Positions 38,449 to 46,950 of a DNA stretch of 64,000 nucleotides are shown here, piece after piece. Made by a program: the position numbers and the translations under genes. Location of the stretch: contig NZ_JBBOOK010000001.1 of assembly GCF_038003045.1 (NCBI RefSeq), positions 744,001 through 808,000 on the forward strand, read 5' to 3'. Source of the DNA: Sporosarcina sp. FSL W7-1349. GTDB taxonomy: Bacteria > Bacillota > Bacilli > Bacillales_A > Planococcaceae. The notes beneath the pieces were generated by a model, which saw only the letters and a program-made list of their open reading frames with translations, did not search any database and had not been told where the DNA came from. How positions within the stretch are numbered: the first letter of the stretch is position 1; every line of letters begins with the position of its first letter.

Positions 38449-40020
38449 GTGACCTCTCAATTTACTTGGTCTACTGATTGGATGCAAGAGTATGAATCGC
38501 CTTGGGGAATACTTGAAAAGTTTATGTGGGCTAATGCCATTGATGGAAATACCGTTTTAGAATTAGTCGGAAATGAAAATGTTAAGCGTTTAAAAAATAT
38601 TTCTAATGCTGGCAGCCGTCATCGCAGTTTGATTTCTTTTATGGGCATGGATTCCAAAGTGAGCAAAAATATTATTGGAATGGATCTGAAAGTGTATCAT
38701 GACAACTTAGTAGATAAAGTGATGCACATAACTCCTCATATTAAGCATGTCGGTAATTATTATCAATCTAATTTATTCTATTGTCCCATTTGTTTAAGTA
38801 GAGGATATCATAGTATTTTACACCAACTTAGAATGTTTGATCACTGTGCTTTTCATCCTGAACAAGAATTGATGGATAGGTGTGAAAAATGTAATCAATT
38901 AATGCCAGAATATCTTATTAACAGATCCCAAAAAGAGGCGTTCCGTTGCAACTGTGGTCACCACTTTCTCAACTCGGATAATATAAGATCAATATTTTCA
39001 TCTTGGACCGAGAAACCTAAAATAAAAAATAAAACAATAAGCTCGTGGCTTAAATTATCAAAGGATAAAGTTCATAAATATTATGTAATATATCCTTTTG
39101 ATAACTATGAAAAGTATCAAGTAGTAGATAATAAAGATTATCTAAGGTTTATACCAAAATTATTGGTTAAGGCCTTTAGCGAAGACGCTGAAGACGCTTT
39201 AAACAATGAAGCTATAAAAATTTCTTCACAAGCTGGTATCTTTAATATTAAAAATAATTATCAACAATTAAAAGATATCTATACAGAAGCTTTTCCTTAT
39301 CTATTCTCCTCCAATAATTTCACAGAAAAACATAAGGACGACAGTATTTACTTTGAAATTTATAAACAAACTAGAATTATATATAAAGCTATAACCCGAT
39401 ATATTCTACGCAAAACTATAAAAGAACACAGCAAATGTGTGAAAATCTTTAACAAAGCAAGACAAAACGGCGATATATGTCCTCATGCGTTGGCATTTAT
39501 CTCATGGAAATTGGAATGTGAAGGCATTGATGCCTCTTGGAAAATAGAGCGACGAAATAATATATCAAAAACTTATGGATTTGAATGTATAACTGAAAAG
39601 TTTAATATTTTTCCTCAAGGCACTTTCATGACACATTTAGAAGAAATATTAAATCCTATCGCAAGAGACTTTGAATTTAATATCATGAATTACAACATTA
39701 GTGGCATAAAATATATTCTTGACAAAATTATTTCTCACCTATTAATTGAACGTTATATTAAATGGCTAGAGGTAATTCAATACCCGGAGAAGTATAAGTA
39801 TATTTATCCGGATGATTGCATACCCATGTACGTTGCTAAAATACCAAAAAACTCAAATGAAGAAATAAGTTTTTACTTTCCGGATAATCGCATTGATCAC
39901 ATGAAGAGTGTTATTCAGGATATAAGTGAAAATTACGCTTGCCCTTTTAATCAAAGGAAACATTATCCGCCATACAAATCACCAATTGATATTGTTTTAG
40001 GTGAAATATCTCGATTCTAA
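38449..40020 (+). CDS. tniQ: TniQ/TnsD-like target selector
   Basis: 523 residues. N-terminal TniQ domain with ESPWGILEKFMWANAID and paired zinc fingers CPIC...H...H and CEKC...CNCGHHF. A long C-terminal region of about 300 residues makes it TnsD-sized, larger than the short TniQ proteins used by CRISPR-associated transposons. It probably reads a DNA site for insertion, but which one is not known. GTG start behind AAAGGTGG. Confidence 0.85.
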   Translation: MTSQFTWSTDWMQEYESPWGILEKFMWANAIDGNTVLELVGNENVKRLKNISNAGSRHRSLISFMGMDSKVSKNIIGMDLKVYHDNLVDKVMHITPHIKHVGNYYQSNLFYCPICLSRGYHSILHQLRMFDHCAFHPEQELMDRCEKCNQLMPEYLINRSQKEAFRCNCGHHFLNSDNIRSIFSSWTEKPKIKNKTISSWLKLSKDKVHKYYVIYPFDNYEKYQVVDNKDYLRFIPKLLVKAFSEDAEDALNNEAIKISSQAGIFNIKNNYQQLKDIYTEAFPYLFSSNNFTEKHKDDSIYFEIYKQTRIIYKAITRYILRKTIKEHSKCVKIFNKARQNGDICPHALAFISWKLECEGIDASWKIERRNNISKTYGFECITEKFNIFPQGTFMTHLEEILNPIARDFEFNIMNYNISGIKYILDKIISHLLIERYIKWLEVIQYPEKYKYIYPDDCIPMYVAKIPKNSNEEISFYFPDNRIDHMKSVIQDISENYACPFNQRKHYPPYKSPIDIVLGEISRF

Positions 40021-40084
40021 TACTAGGAAATCTGTTTTTATCCATAATAATATTTTAGGAAAATCTCTCACACTTATTTAGTAT

Positions 40085-40159
40085 ATCAAAAAAAATTGAT
40101 TTACTGTTTGCATTTACACAATCATTTTGTATATAATTTAAACATCAAAAAAAATTGAT
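40085..40159 (+). promoter_or_regulatory. ars promoter flanked by two ArsR operators
   Basis: ATCAAAAAAAATTGAT occurs identically at 40085-40100 and 40144-40159. Between them lie TTGCAT (40108) and TATAAT (40132) with an 18-base spacer. The ATCAA-N6-TTGAT dyads bracket the promoter, as expected for ArsR repression. Confidence 0.8.
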
Positions 40160-40175
40160 GAAAGGGAAGCTGTAG

Positions 40176-40490
40176 ATGAATACAATGACAAATCAATTTG
40201 AGCGATACGAAAAAAAATTTAAAGCATTAGCTGATCAAAAGCGATTAGAAATCATGTATGAGCTTTGTCAAAAAGGGCAAACGTGTGTATGTGATTTAAC
40301 AGAAACTTTTGGGATGACACAATCAAAACTTTCTTATCACCTCAAAATTTTATTGGATGCAAACTTGTTAACAAAGGAAACAAAAGGAACATGGAGCTAT
40401 TACGATTTAAACGATGATGAAGTAAATAATTTATTATCGGAAGAACTATGTTGCATATTTAGAAAGACTGGAAAAGGAAGCTGCTGCTAA
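40176..40490 (+). CDS. arsR: ArsR-family arsenic-responsive repressor
   Basis: 104 residues. Winged helix (DLTETFGMTQSKLSYHLKIL) with the arsenite-binding cysteines in TCVCDL at the start of the recognition helix unit. A C-terminal SCC end and an ELCC motif add further thiols. It should release the operators on binding As(III). AAAGGGAAG ribosome site. First gene of the cargo operon. Confidence 0.9.
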   Translation: MNTMTNQFERYEKKFKALADQKRLEIMYELCQKGQTCVCDLTETFGMTQSKLSYHLKILLDANLLTKETKGTWSYYDLNDDEVNNLLSEELCCIFRKTGKGSCC

Positions 40491-40506
40491 TTTTTTTGAA
40501 GCTTAA

Positions 40507-40522
40507 ATCAACTTTTTTTGAT
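40507..40522 (+). promoter_or_regulatory. third ArsR-type operator, between arsR and arsI
   Basis: ATCAACTTTTTTTGAT, the same ATCAA-N6-TTGAT half-sites as the two upstream copies. It may allow arsI-arsB-arsC to be tuned apart from arsR. Confidence 0.65.
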
Positions 40523-40553
40523 TAATAATATTAAGCCATTGGAGGTATAGTTC

Positions 40554-41000
40554 ATGAAATATGTTCACGTTGGAATTAATGTTATAAATTTAGAGAAATC
40601 CATTGAATTTTATCAAAAAGTATTTGGAGTAGAACCTGCTAAGGTAAAAACTGATTATGCAAAGTTTTTACTAGAAAGCCCTGGACTAAACTTTACACTA
40701 AACGTTCGGGATGAAGTGAAAGGTAATCAGGTCAACCATTTTGGTTTTCAAGTTGAAACAGGTGAAGAAATTATAACCCATAAGGAAAGACTCGAAAAAG
40801 AAGGATTCTTCGCACGAGATGAGATGGATACAACGTGTTGTTATGCCGTGCAAGATAAATTTTGGGTGACCGATCCAGACGGGAATGAGTGGGAGTTTTT
40901 CTTTACAAAAGCAGATAGTGAAGTCCATAAAATAGAAACTATACCTTCCACACCTTGCTGTGCGTCTTCTGATGGGGGTACAGGCAGTTCTTGCTGTTAG
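40554..41000 (+). CDS. arsI: organoarsenical C-As lyase ArsI
   Basis: 148 residues, vicinal-oxygen-chelate fold. Iron-dependent dioxygenase that removes the methyl group of methylarsenite to give As(III). MKYVHVGINVINLEKS..., KTDYAKFLLESPGLNFTLN and the trivalent-arsenic Cys pair DTTCCYAVQDKFWVTDPDGNEW match ArsI closely. Metal ligands His (YVHVG), His (VNHFGFQ) and Glu (NEWEFF) are present. The tail adds CCASSDGGTGSSCC, a Cys-rich end. TTGGAGG start site. Confidence 0.9.
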   Translation: MKYVHVGINVINLEKSIEFYQKVFGVEPAKVKTDYAKFLLESPGLNFTLNVRDEVKGNQVNHFGFQVETGEEIITHKERLEKEGFFARDEMDTTCCYAVQDKFWVTDPDGNEWEFFFTKADSEVHKIETIPSTPCCASSDGGTGSSCC

Positions 41001-41041
41001 TAAGGGTATGTGTACCATTTGAGTGACGGAGGGTAAAAATA

Positions 41042-42337
41042 GTGGTTACAGCGATATTAGCAACAACAATATTTTTAGCAACACTTATTCTAGTTATCTG
41101 GCAGCCAAAAGGATTAAATATTGGCTGGAGTGCATGTGGGGGAGCTATCCTAGCTTTATTACTAGGTGTAGTTGGATTTAATGATGTACTTGAAGTTATC
41201 GGAATTACTTGGAATGCAACATTATCATTTGTGGCCATCATTCTTATTTCATTAATTTTGGACGAAATTGGGTTATTTGAGTGGGCAGCACTTCATATGG
41301 CCAGAGCTGCCAAGGGAAATGGAATTAAAATGTTTGTCTATATTAGTATTTTGGGAGCCATCGTCGCTGCACTTTTTGCAAATGATGGGGCAGCCTTAAT
41401 TTTGACACCAATTGTTTTAGCAATGGTTCGTAATTTGAATTTTAAAGAGAAGATGATTTTCCCATTTATTATGGCTAGTGGATTTATTGCAGATACGACA
41501 TCTTTGCCATTCGTCGTAAGTAACTTAGTTAACATCGTATCGGCCGATTTCTTTAAGATTGGTTTTGTAGAGTATGCTTCAAGAATGATCGTTCCCAACT
41601 TGTTTTCAATAATAGCGACGATTACAGTCTTATTAGTTTATTTTAGAAAAAACATCCCTAAAACATATGATTTGTCTAAATTAAGAAAACCAGCAGAGGT
41701 AATTAAGGACATTAAAATGTTTCGCCTTTCTTGGTATGTGCTAGGGTTATTAATGATTGGTTATTTTTCAAGCGAATTCACTCAAATACCAGTTTCAATT
41801 GTTGCCGGGGTCATTGCAATCTTCTTTTTATGGATGGCCCAAAGAAGTACTGCAGTTAATACAAAAAACGTTGTAACAGGGGCTCCCTGGGCAATTGTCT
41901 TTTTCTCAATAGGGATGTATGTGGTTGTTTACGGTTTAGGAAATGCTTGGCTGACTGAATCGTTAGCTAGTATCATTCAAGCAACTGCTGAACAAGGTTT
42001 ATTTGTTGCAACGATAGGTATGGGCTTTATAGCTGCTTTCTTATCATCGTTGATGAATAATATGCCAACTGTTATGATCGACGCATTAGCCATTGCCGAA
42101 ACCAATACATCTGGTCCAATCAGGGAAGCACTCATTTACGCAAATGTTATTGGTTCCGACTTAGGCCCGAAAATCACTCCTATTGGATCGTTAGCAACCT
42201 TAGTATGGCTCCATGTTTTATCTCAAAAAGGGGTTAAAATCTCATGGGGAACATATTTCAAAACAGGTATTGTTTTAACGATCCCAATCCTATTTATTAC
42301 CTTACTAGGTCTATACTTTTCTTTATCATTTAACTAA
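41042..42337 (+). CDS. arsB: arsenite efflux membrane protein ArsB
   Basis: 431 residues with about twelve hydrophobic segments of the ArsB/NhaD superfamily. Matches: [39 protein letters not shown] region and [14 protein letters not shown]. Exports As(III) by proton exchange, without an ArsA ATPase, since none is encoded. GTG start with GGAGGG upstream. Confidence 0.9.
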   Translation: MVTAILATTIFLATLILVIWQPKGLNIGWSACGGAILALLLGVVGFNDVLEVIGITWNATLSFVAIILISLILDEIGLFEWAALHMARAAKGNGIKMFVYISILGAIVAALFANDGAALILTPIVLAMVRNLNFKEKMIFPFIMASGFIADTTSLPFVVSNLVNIVSADFFKIGFVEYASRMIVPNLFSIIATITVLLVYFRKNIPKTYDLSKLRKPAEVIKDIKMFRLSWYVLGLLMIGYFSSEFTQIPVSIVAGVIAIFFLWMAQRSTAVNTKNVVTGAPWAIVFFSIGMYVVVYGLGNAWLTESLASIIQATAEQGLFVATIGMGFIAAFLSSLMNNMPTVMIDALAIAETNTSGPIREALIYANVIGSDLGPKITPIGSLATLVWLHVLSQKGVKISWGTYFKTGIVLTIPILFITLLGLYFSLSFN

Positions 42338-42352
42338 AAGGAGCTATAAGTC

Positions 42353-42754
42353 ATGTCCCATAAAACAATTTATTTTTTATGTACTGGAAACTCTTGCAGA
42401 AGCCAAATGGCAGAAGGGTGGGCCAAAAAATACTTAAGCGATAAGTGGAGTGTATACAGTGCTGGAATAGAAGCACATGGAATAAACCCAAATGCTGTAA
42501 AGGCCATGAAAGAAGCTGGTATTGATATTTCCGGTCAAACATCAGATATTATTAATCCTGAAATTTTAAATAATGCTGATTTGGTGGTTACATTATGTGG
42601 AGATGCTGCTGATAAATGTCCAATCACACCACAACATGTTAAACGGGAACACTGGGGTTTTGATGATCCAGCTGGAAAAGAGTGGTCTGAATTTCAGCGT
42701 GTTCGTGACGAAATTGGTGAACGGATTAAACGATTTGGTGAAACAGGGAAATAA
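42353..42754 (+). CDS. arsC: arsenate reductase, thioredoxin-coupled
   Basis: 133 residues, low-molecular-weight phosphatase fold. Catalytic loop [15 protein letters not shown], then the two resolving cysteines in [13 protein letters not shown]. Reduces arsenate to arsenite using thioredoxin. AAAGGAG precedes the ATG, 15 bases after arsB. Last cargo gene. Confidence 0.95.
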   Translation: MSHKTIYFLCTGNSCRSQMAEGWAKKYLSDKWSVYSAGIEAHGINPNAVKAMKEAGIDISGQTSDIINPEILNNADLVVTLCGDAADKCPITPQHVKREHWGFDDPAGKEWSEFQRVRDEIGERIKRFGETGK

Positions 42755-42780
42755 GCAACAACTTGCATATACTAACTCAT

Positions 42781-42827
42781 AAATCTCGGGTGTTATTCTT
42801 GCTTGAATAGAATAACACCCGAGATTT
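42781..42827 (+). terminator. ars operon terminator
   Basis: AAATCTCGGGTGTTATTCT pairs perfectly with AGAATAACACCCGAGATTT around TGCTTGAAT. It ends the cargo 15 bases before the first right-end TnsB site. Confidence 0.9.
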
Positions 42828-42841
42828 AGCAATAATTTTTA

Positions 42842-42929
42842 GTTTAGACTTTCTTGTCTCAAAAAATTTAAAAAACAGCGAGTTTAGACTTTCTTGTCCA
42901 AATGGTTTAGACTTTCTTGTCTTTTTACA
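42842..42929. repeat. right transposon end with putative TnsB sites
   Basis: GTTTAGACTTTCTTGTC occurs three times without mismatch at 42842-42858, 42882-42898 and 42905-42921, inverted relative to the left end. The last leads into the terminal ACA at 42929. Confidence 0.9.
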
Positions 42930-42983
42930 TTTTTCGCGTTTTATCTCAATGTTCAAAGTATACTTTTCATTGATACGTAACTT

Positions 42984-43017
<34 letters not shown>

Positions 43018-43039
43018 AAATAACCAAATTAACACCCCT

Positions 43040-43411
43040 TCACTCAATCCGATACCTAAAATTACGATTCTTCACGTTGTCAAAATCGATATAGTTTACA
43101 CTATGCTCGATTACGTCATTTGCATTTAAACGATTGGCTTTCGCAAAAACTTTCACGCTTTCCAGCAGCTCCTTATCATATGTCGTTTTGTACTGCACAC
43201 GATCTTTCGGCCTGGATTTCTTATCATACACAATCGTTCCTTGCTCTAATAAATTCATGAGTCCTTCTTCAAGCAAATAATTTATATGTGTGCGGTGTTC
43301 TGCTGCAAGCTCCGCCAATTGCTCCAACAACGATTGGCTAATATTTGTACGAAACGCTTCCCGCGACTGATCTGTCGTGTGGATCAGCTGTCCATTTTCT
43401 ATTTTCCACAT
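43040..43411 (-). CDS. ribbon-helix-helix-like DNA-binding protein
   Basis: 123 residues. RTNISQSLLEQLAELAAEHRTHINYLLEEGLMNLL resembles a ribbon-helix-helix or CopG-like unit, and a second similar segment (YKTTYDKELLESVKVFAKANRLNANDVIEHSV) suggests two tandem units. GAGGAG precedes the ATG. The 3' end faces the right end of the transposon, 111 bases away. Regulatory role inferred only. Confidence 0.6.
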   Translation of the reverse strand: MWKIENGQLIHTTDQSREAFRTNISQSLLEQLAELAAEHRTHINYLLEEGLMNLLEQGTIVYDKKSRPKDRVQYKTTYDKELLESVKVFAKANRLNANDVIEHSVNYIDFDNVKNRNFRYRIE

Positions 43412-43493
43412 TGCGAATCACTCCTCTTTGTCCATTATAGAAGAACTTCTCTAACTTCGGAAGATGCAAACACGCCATCAGCGACGTGTCTGC

Positions 43494-44066
43494 TTAATCT
43501 TTCGTGAGTATATATTGATTGCTGCCAGGCAGGATTTTAATTTGATTCCAAGCTTCAATCGCTTCTTCACGACTTTTCCCCTTGTTTTTCGGATCTGCAA
43601 AAAAGTCACGAATGAATTGATTGTATTCAAATTGAGGTGCGATGCTTTTCTTGTATGAAGGGTCTTTCTTCCGATTTTCTTCCTCATACCAAGCGTTGAC
43701 AGCATCACGATACGTTTTACCTGCATTATTTTTAAAGTACGCTTGGATATATGTAGAAAAATGAAATTTGGGAATAACGGTCTTGAAAAAGACCCTCACA
43801 TCTTGACTGCAGCGATGGTTTTCGGTGATAACTGTATCCAAACTTAAATTTGCTTGATGCTCTATTTTTGTTTTTATCCTTGCTTGTCTGATCGGTTTCT
43901 TTATCTCTCCAGTTCGCAGAAATATTTCAATCCTATCGGCAATTTCTATTTTTGAGCCTGAAGCACTTAGTCCATGTTCTCTGCAAAATGCTTGTAGTTC
44001 TTCCTTTAGCCAATAAAAATCTTGAAAATCCTCGACACTGCAATCCTTTGTTAAATTCGGTCTCAA
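43494..44066 (-). CDS. SAP-domain protein (DUF6434-like)
   Basis: 190 residues. RPNLTKDCSVEDFQDFYWLKEELQAFC then EHGLSASGSKIEIADRI is a SAP DNA-binding helix pair; the middle and C-terminal parts (FHFSTYIQAYFKNNAGKTYRDAVNAW; YNQFIRDFFADPKNKGKSREEAIEAW) contain two DUF6434-type repeats. TTG at 44066 follows GGGGAG; a TTG at 44108 is less likely. Function unknown. Confidence 0.7.
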   Translation of the reverse strand: MRPNLTKDCSVEDFQDFYWLKEELQAFCREHGLSASGSKIEIADRIEIFLRTGEIKKPIRQARIKTKIEHQANLSLDTVITENHRCSQDVRVFFKTVIPKFHFSTYIQAYFKNNAGKTYRDAVNAWYEEENRKKDPSYKKSIAPQFEYNQFIRDFFADPKNKGKSREEAIEAWNQIKILPGSNQYILTKD

Positions 44067-44137
44067 TAAAATCAGCTCCCCGCTATATATTAATTCATTA
44101 TAGAACAATTGTTCCGCGCGGTCAAAAACAGCATTTC

Positions 44138-44254
44138 TTACCGTTTTTCCTTTTTTAAATAGTCATAAAAAGCCAATGTTTCCTCATCGTAGTAAGCCGA
44201 CTGGATTGCCTGGAAAAGGTCTCTTGTGTCAGATCTTCCGTTTAATCCATCCAC
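44138..44254 (-). pseudogene. small ORF, perhaps a gene remnant
   Basis: 38 codons, GTG start immediately after an in-frame stop, no clear ribosome site. DLFQAIQSAYYDEETLAFYDYL reads like a real C-terminal segment, so this may be the tail of a lost gene upstream of the SAP gene. Not recognised. Confidence 0.3.
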
Positions 44255-44341
44255 TTACAAATAAGCCGCAGGTCGTTGCAGGGTATGAATGAAAAACTCA
44301 AAAAAGTTGTGTGACGTCAAAATCTGACGTATACTAAAAGA

Positions 44342-44487
44342 AGCAAATGAATAGAATAAAAAGAGGCCGTCCAATGCGCTAACATTGAAACGGCCGATGT
44401 AATAGCAGGTTCCCTTCAAAGGAATCGGCTGATTGGTAAGGATAACCCATCCCGATCGAGCTCTCAACTCAAGGATGGGTTATTATT
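44342..44487 (+). ncRNA. putative type I antitoxin RNA, copy 1
   Basis: Promoter TTGTGT (44307)-N17-TATACT (44330). The RNA would run to the hairpin ATAACCCATCC/GGATGGGTTAT (44442-44483), which also ends the toxin mRNA on the other strand, so the two RNAs overlap at their 3' ends as in TxpA/RatA-type systems. AACGGCC pairing motifs (GGCCGT...ACGGCC) lie in the middle. Extent inferred from promoter and terminator only. Confidence 0.55.
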
Positions 44488-44563
44488 TATGGTTAAATGA
44501 CAGTATCAATACGATCAATGCTCCAAATGTAAACATAAGCATCAATGCTTCATATACTGACAT
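44483..44563 (-). CDS. holin-like type I toxin, 26 residues
   Basis: The 26-residue frame reads MSVYEALMLMFTFGALIVLI then LSFNHK: one membrane helix and a basic tail, the putative holin-like toxin family found with TxpA/BsrG-type antisense RNAs. GGGAGGTGAT precedes the ATG at 44563, an excellent ribosome site. Toxicity is inferred: peptides of this family insert into the cell's own membrane. Convergent antisense promoter on the other strand supports the type I call. Confidence 0.8.
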   Translation of the reverse strand: MSVYEALMLMFTFGALIVLILSFNHK

Positions 44564-44716
44564 GGCATCACCTCCCTTCTTACGGGAGTGAGCCGACCAC
44601 CCTTGAGTCCCCTATTCTATTACTTTACCATTATACCATACAGACGTTCTAGTAAGTGTTTAATCTATTAACTCAAACTATTTGTTGTAAGGAAAAATTT
44701 GATGTATACTAAAGTC

Positions 44717-44864
44717 AGCAAATGTATAGAATTAAAAAGAGGCCGTCCAATGCGCTAACATTGAAACGGCCGATGTAATAGCAGGTTCCCTTCAAGGGGA
44801 TTGGCTGTGAATGGTTGAAGCGACCCATCCTTACGAGCCGTTAACTCAAGGATGGGTTATTTTT
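44717..44864 (+). ncRNA. putative antitoxin RNA, copy 2
   Basis: Near-identical duplicate of copy 1: TTGTTG (44682)-N17-TATACT (44705), the same GAGGCCGTCCAATGCGC core, and a terminator GACCCATCC/GGATGGGTT followed by TTTTTT. It faces a broken toxin gene, so it may act on copy 1 instead. Confidence 0.5.
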
Positions 44865-44913
44865 TATGGTTAAATGACAGTATCAATACGATCAATGCTC
44901 CGAATGTAAGCAT
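44857..44913 (-). pseudogene. truncated holin-like toxin, copy 2
   Basis: The last 18 residues, MLTFGALIVLILSFNHKK, are intact but the start codon, ribosome site and first eight codons are replaced by a hairpin repeat. Upstream of the breakpoint on the far side (45012 on) the flank resumes matching copy 1. Confidence 0.75.
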
Positions 44914-45012
44914 GAGCAATCGAACAGCGAAGGGTTCGATTTGCCTTAATTTCTGCGCTTTTTGCAGAAATTAAGGCATCTTGAGGCCGCGGCGAACTTA
45001 GGTTACCTTTCT
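44914..45012. repeat. modular hairpin repeat replacing the toxin start
   Basis: AATCGAAC/GTTCGATT and GCCTTAATTTCTGC/GCAGAAATTAAGGC stem-loops, then GAACTTAGGTTACC. The same modules occur at 6955-7240 (opposite order) and in part at 8889-8995. Confidence 0.7.
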
Positions 45013-45121
45013 TGCGAGGAATGAGCCGACCACCCTTAAGTCACCTGTTCTATTACCTTACCACCACACCATACAGACGTTCGGATTTCGCACAATCTTC
45101 AAACTTTAAAAAAACAAAAAA

Positions 45122-45146
45122 CTACAGTGCACCTTTCCCACTGTAG
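45122..45146 (-). terminator. terminator of the Rieske oxidoreductase gene
   Basis: CTACAGTG and CACTGTAG pair around a nine-base loop, with T-rich sequence on the minus strand beyond (TTTTTTGTTTTTTT). Confidence 0.8.
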
Positions 45147-45155
45147 TGTATCTTC

Positions 45156-46742
45156 TTAATACCCAGAGTCTTCCGACGTCAAGTTATCCAGCATCGTATA
45201 ATCATATTTCTGCAGGGGCTTTTCCGCTGGGCCGTCAATCACTTCGCCCGTATAGGAAAACCGGGAACCGTGGCAAGGGCAATCCCACGTCCGGTCTCCG
45301 CTGTTCCATTCGACCTCGCAGCCGATATGCGTGCAAGTCGTGTCCACGATATGAATATTCCCCTTATCATCCCGATAGGCGCCTTTCCGATGCCCATCCA
45401 ATGTGACGACCGCCCCTTCCCCATTCGATAACTCCTCGGGTTTCGTACTCGGCGAGTCCAGTTTTCCTTTTATTAATTGCCCAACCACATTCGCATTTTG
45501 GACAAGGAAATTTTTCAAGCTCGGCTGCACGTAAAATCGGGAAGGTGAATACAGTTTCTGAAACCGGTTCTCTTTCCCCGTGACGAGATCCCGGAAAAGC
45601 AAGGCGGCGGCCGTTCCGTTGGACATCCCCCATTTCCGGAAACCGGTCGCAATTAAGATGTTGGACTGCCCTTCCGTCAACGCCCCGATATACGGCAGAT
45701 TATCCAATGTGACCAAATCCTGCGCCGACCATCGGTAGACGACTTCTTCTATGCCAAAGACTTCCTCTCCGAACGCCTCCAATGCTTTGTAATAGTCCAT
45801 CGTATCTTTCCCTTGGCCGGTTTTATGGCTTTCTCCAACGATGATCACCAACTCTTCCCCGTTATCATCCGCAGAACGAAGCGAGCGATTGGGCTGATCT
45901 GCACTTAAATACATGCCGCCTGGAAATTTCTTTTTCGTTTTAATCGCAAGAGCATACGACCGATCCGCATACATCCGGGTCGAATAAAGCCCCGTTCCTT
46001 CATAAAACGGGAAATGCGTACAAGCCAGCACATGCTTGGCGGATACCCGATGTTCTTCTTTACTCAGAACGACAGGACGTTCCCCCGTCTCGACATTGAC
46101 GGCTGTCGTGCCCTCAAAAATCCGCCCGCCCTTTTCCAAAAACAACTGGATGAGATGAACGAGATATTTGGTCGGATGAAACTGTGCCTGGTCCTTCATG
46201 ACAATCACATTTTGTACATTAGCAATGGGGAAAGGAAATTGGGCCACGTCCACCAGCCCGCCGTCGATTCCGATCTTTTCATACGCTTCCGCTTCCTTTT
46301 CAATCTTCCGTGCGCCCTGTTCGGTCGTAACGTATAGGTACGCATCCTGCATACTGAAGTCACAATCGATCTTGTGTTGCTCGACTGTTTCCTTGATGAA
46401 CGCAAGGGCCTCCGAATTCGCTTCGTAATACAAACGCGCCTTGCTTCTACCAAGATTATTGATGAATTCATCATAAATGAGGTCATGTTGGGCTGTAATT
46501 TTAGCAGTAGTATGGCCGGTCGTTCCGTTCAATACTTGTCCCGCTTCCAGCACAGCAACTTCCAAGCCTTCCTCCGCCAAAAGATAAGCGGCTGTGATGC
46601 CCGTAATCCCCGCTCCGACGATCACGATATCTACAGAGAGATCCTCCTGCAAACTAGGGAACTCGGGAAAATCAACCTCCGCCCTCCAAAACGATTCCAC
46701 ATTATGCGGCAGCTTTCCATTTTCATGACGATTCTGGGTCAC
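45156..46742 (-). CDS. FAD-dependent oxidoreductase with Rieske 2Fe-2S domain (YhfW-like)
   Basis: 528 residues. N-terminal DAO-type FAD fold with VDIVIVGAGITGITAAYLLAEEG and the GHTTAKITAQHDLIY segment; C-terminal Rieske domain with ligands CTHIGC and CPCHGSRFS. This fusion is like B. subtilis YhfW; substrate unknown. GTG at 46742 is chosen because TGGAGG lies 8 bases upstream; the ATG at 46757 overlaps that site. Single gene. Confidence 0.85.
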   Translation of the reverse strand: MTQNRHENGKLPHNVESFWRAEVDFPEFPSLQEDLSVDIVIVGAGITGITAAYLLAEEGLEVAVLEAGQVLNGTTGHTTAKITAQHDLIYDEFINNLGRSKARLYYEANSEALAFIKETVEQHKIDCDFSMQDAYLYVTTEQGARKIEKEAEAYEKIGIDGGLVDVAQFPFPIANVQNVIVMKDQAQFHPTKYLVHLIQLFLEKGGRIFEGTTAVNVETGERPVVLSKEEHRVSAKHVLACTHFPFYEGTGLYSTRMYADRSYALAIKTKKKFPGGMYLSADQPNRSLRSADDNGEELVIIVGESHKTGQGKDTMDYYKALEAFGEEVFGIEEVVYRWSAQDLVTLDNLPYIGALTEGQSNILIATGFRKWGMSNGTAAALLFRDLVTGKENRFQKLYSPSRFYVQPSLKNFLVQNANVVGQLIKGKLDSPSTKPEELSNGEGAVVTLDGHRKGAYRDDKGNIHIVDTTCTHIGCEVEWNSGDRTWDCPCHGSRFSYTGEVIDGPAEKPLQKYDYTMLDNLTSEDSGY

Positions 46743-46950
46743 AATTATAGCCTCCATTCGGTATTTAGACAGATAAAGGAAGGATTCCCTTACGCCGCCA
46801 GATTAAACCATCCATCGGCCATAACCCTGTTTCTGCATAAAGAAATCGGGAGACGAATACAATCAATTGGGTAACTATCCAATGGGAGAGCTACCAAACA
46901 GTAGAGATAGAGGTTTAGAATTTTACATTATAAGGAATGGGGTGGGTGTT

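Larger units (their letters stand above)
34580..42929 (+). mobile_element. Tn7-like transposon carrying an arsenic resistance operon
   Basis: 8,350 bp. The left end reads TGTAAAAGGACATGAAAG and the right end, as reverse complement, TGTAAAAAGACAAGAAAG; both continue TCTAAAC. The TGT...ACA ends match the Tn7 superfamily. TTTTT flanks both sides (34575-34579 and 42930-42934), a 5-bp target duplication of the Tn7 size, though in a homopolymer. Contents in order: tnsA, tnsB, tnsC, tniQ, then arsR-arsI-arsB-arsC. The whole element is A+T-rich and apparently intact. Confidence 0.93.

Noticed and set aside
38449..40020. CRISPR-guided transposon (CAST)
   Set aside because: No cas genes or repeats within the element, and TniQ is long rather than short.
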